Of a stretch of DNA of 50,831 bases, positions 50,721 to 50,831 are shown piece after piece. Below the pieces are notes generated by a model, which saw only the letters and a program-made list of their open reading frames with translations, made no database searches and was not told the DNA's origin. The stretch's first letter is position 1; each line of letters starts with the position of its first letter. The translations under genes and the position numbers were made by a program. This DNA is from DASXSB01 sp036506275 (lineage in GTDB: Bacteria; Methylomirabilota; Methylomirabilia; Rokubacteriales; CSP1-6), in assembly GCA_036506275.1 (NCBI GenBank), contig DASXSB010000103.1, positions 1-50,831 on the forward strand. The letters are read 5' to 3'.

Positions 50721-50831
50721 GACGCCCCTATTATCGCCACAAGAGTCTAGGCCGCGATGACTACGCGAAAGATCAGCACGCCGACGGAGGCACGGGCTCC
50801 GGAGCACAATGCGTTAGACTCCCCCTTGAAA

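Noticed and set aside
50757..50831. Possible start of a forward gene (ATG 50757) open to the window end
   Set aside because: Only 25 codons are visible, without a Shine-Dalgarno or -10 box; it cannot be supported.

Overview
This is a G+C-rich (about two thirds by eye), densely coded bacterial chromosomal window with no phage, transposase, integrase or CRISPR array. Several things together suggest an uncultured soil or sediment bacterium of the Rokubacteria/Methylomirabilota type: branched-chain amino-acid-type and tripartite tricarboxylate transporters, tandem amidohydrolases, PEP-CTERM export, a DUF6285 and phosphotransferase pair, and many apparently leaderless genes. The lineage is an inference; no rRNA or phylogenetic marker was compared.

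Layout. 1-3.1 kb: the start of a threonyl-tRNA synthetase gene behind tRNA-Val(GAC), a TonB-like protein, and DAHP synthase behind a complete Phe/Tyr transcription attenuator. 3.1-6.5 kb: a VTT/DedA membrane protein, an amidase and a divergent conserved orphan. 6.5-8.4 kb: a three-gene unit made of a small NHLP-like protein, a cyclic-nucleotide-binding protein and a PqqD-like/M50-like membrane protein. 8.6-19 kb: envelope and housekeeping genes (secreted proteins, a parvulin-like/DsbA fusion, an M20 peptidase, GlmS, an O-methyltransferase, a LysE exporter, and a PEP-CTERM protein behind a sigma-54 promoter). 19-26 kb: a LivHMGF-type ABC transporter with an acyl-CoA ligase and a substrate-binding protein. 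26-28.7 kb: DUF6285, an aminoglycoside-phosphotransferase-like protein and an acyl-CoA dehydrogenase. 28.8-32.7 kb: an alcohol dehydrogenase-TctC-TctB-TctA operon. The dehydrogenase has an in-frame TGA exactly where the catalytic zinc cysteine belongs, so it is a candidate selenoprotein.

33-50.8 kb: aspartate-semialdehyde dehydrogenase behind a Thr/Lys/Met-containing leader ORF, an LLM-class oxidoreductase, a TPP enzyme, then an eight-gene catabolic-looking run (Ldh-family oxidoreductase, solute-binding protein, two paralogous amidohydrolases, a cupin, two D-2-hydroxyacid dehydrogenases and a methyltransferase). The end holds a 2OG-Fe(II)-type oxygenase, two family 2 glycosyltransferases, a decayed glycosyltransferase and a P-loop protein.

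The most notable observations are the UGA-containing alcohol dehydrogenase, the five-segment Phe/Tyr attenuator of the DAHP synthase gene, a possible second attenuator at asd, the NHLP-like/cNMP/pseudo-M50 unit, and a recurrent pattern of -10 boxes placed 6-11 nt before start codons (leaderless transcripts).
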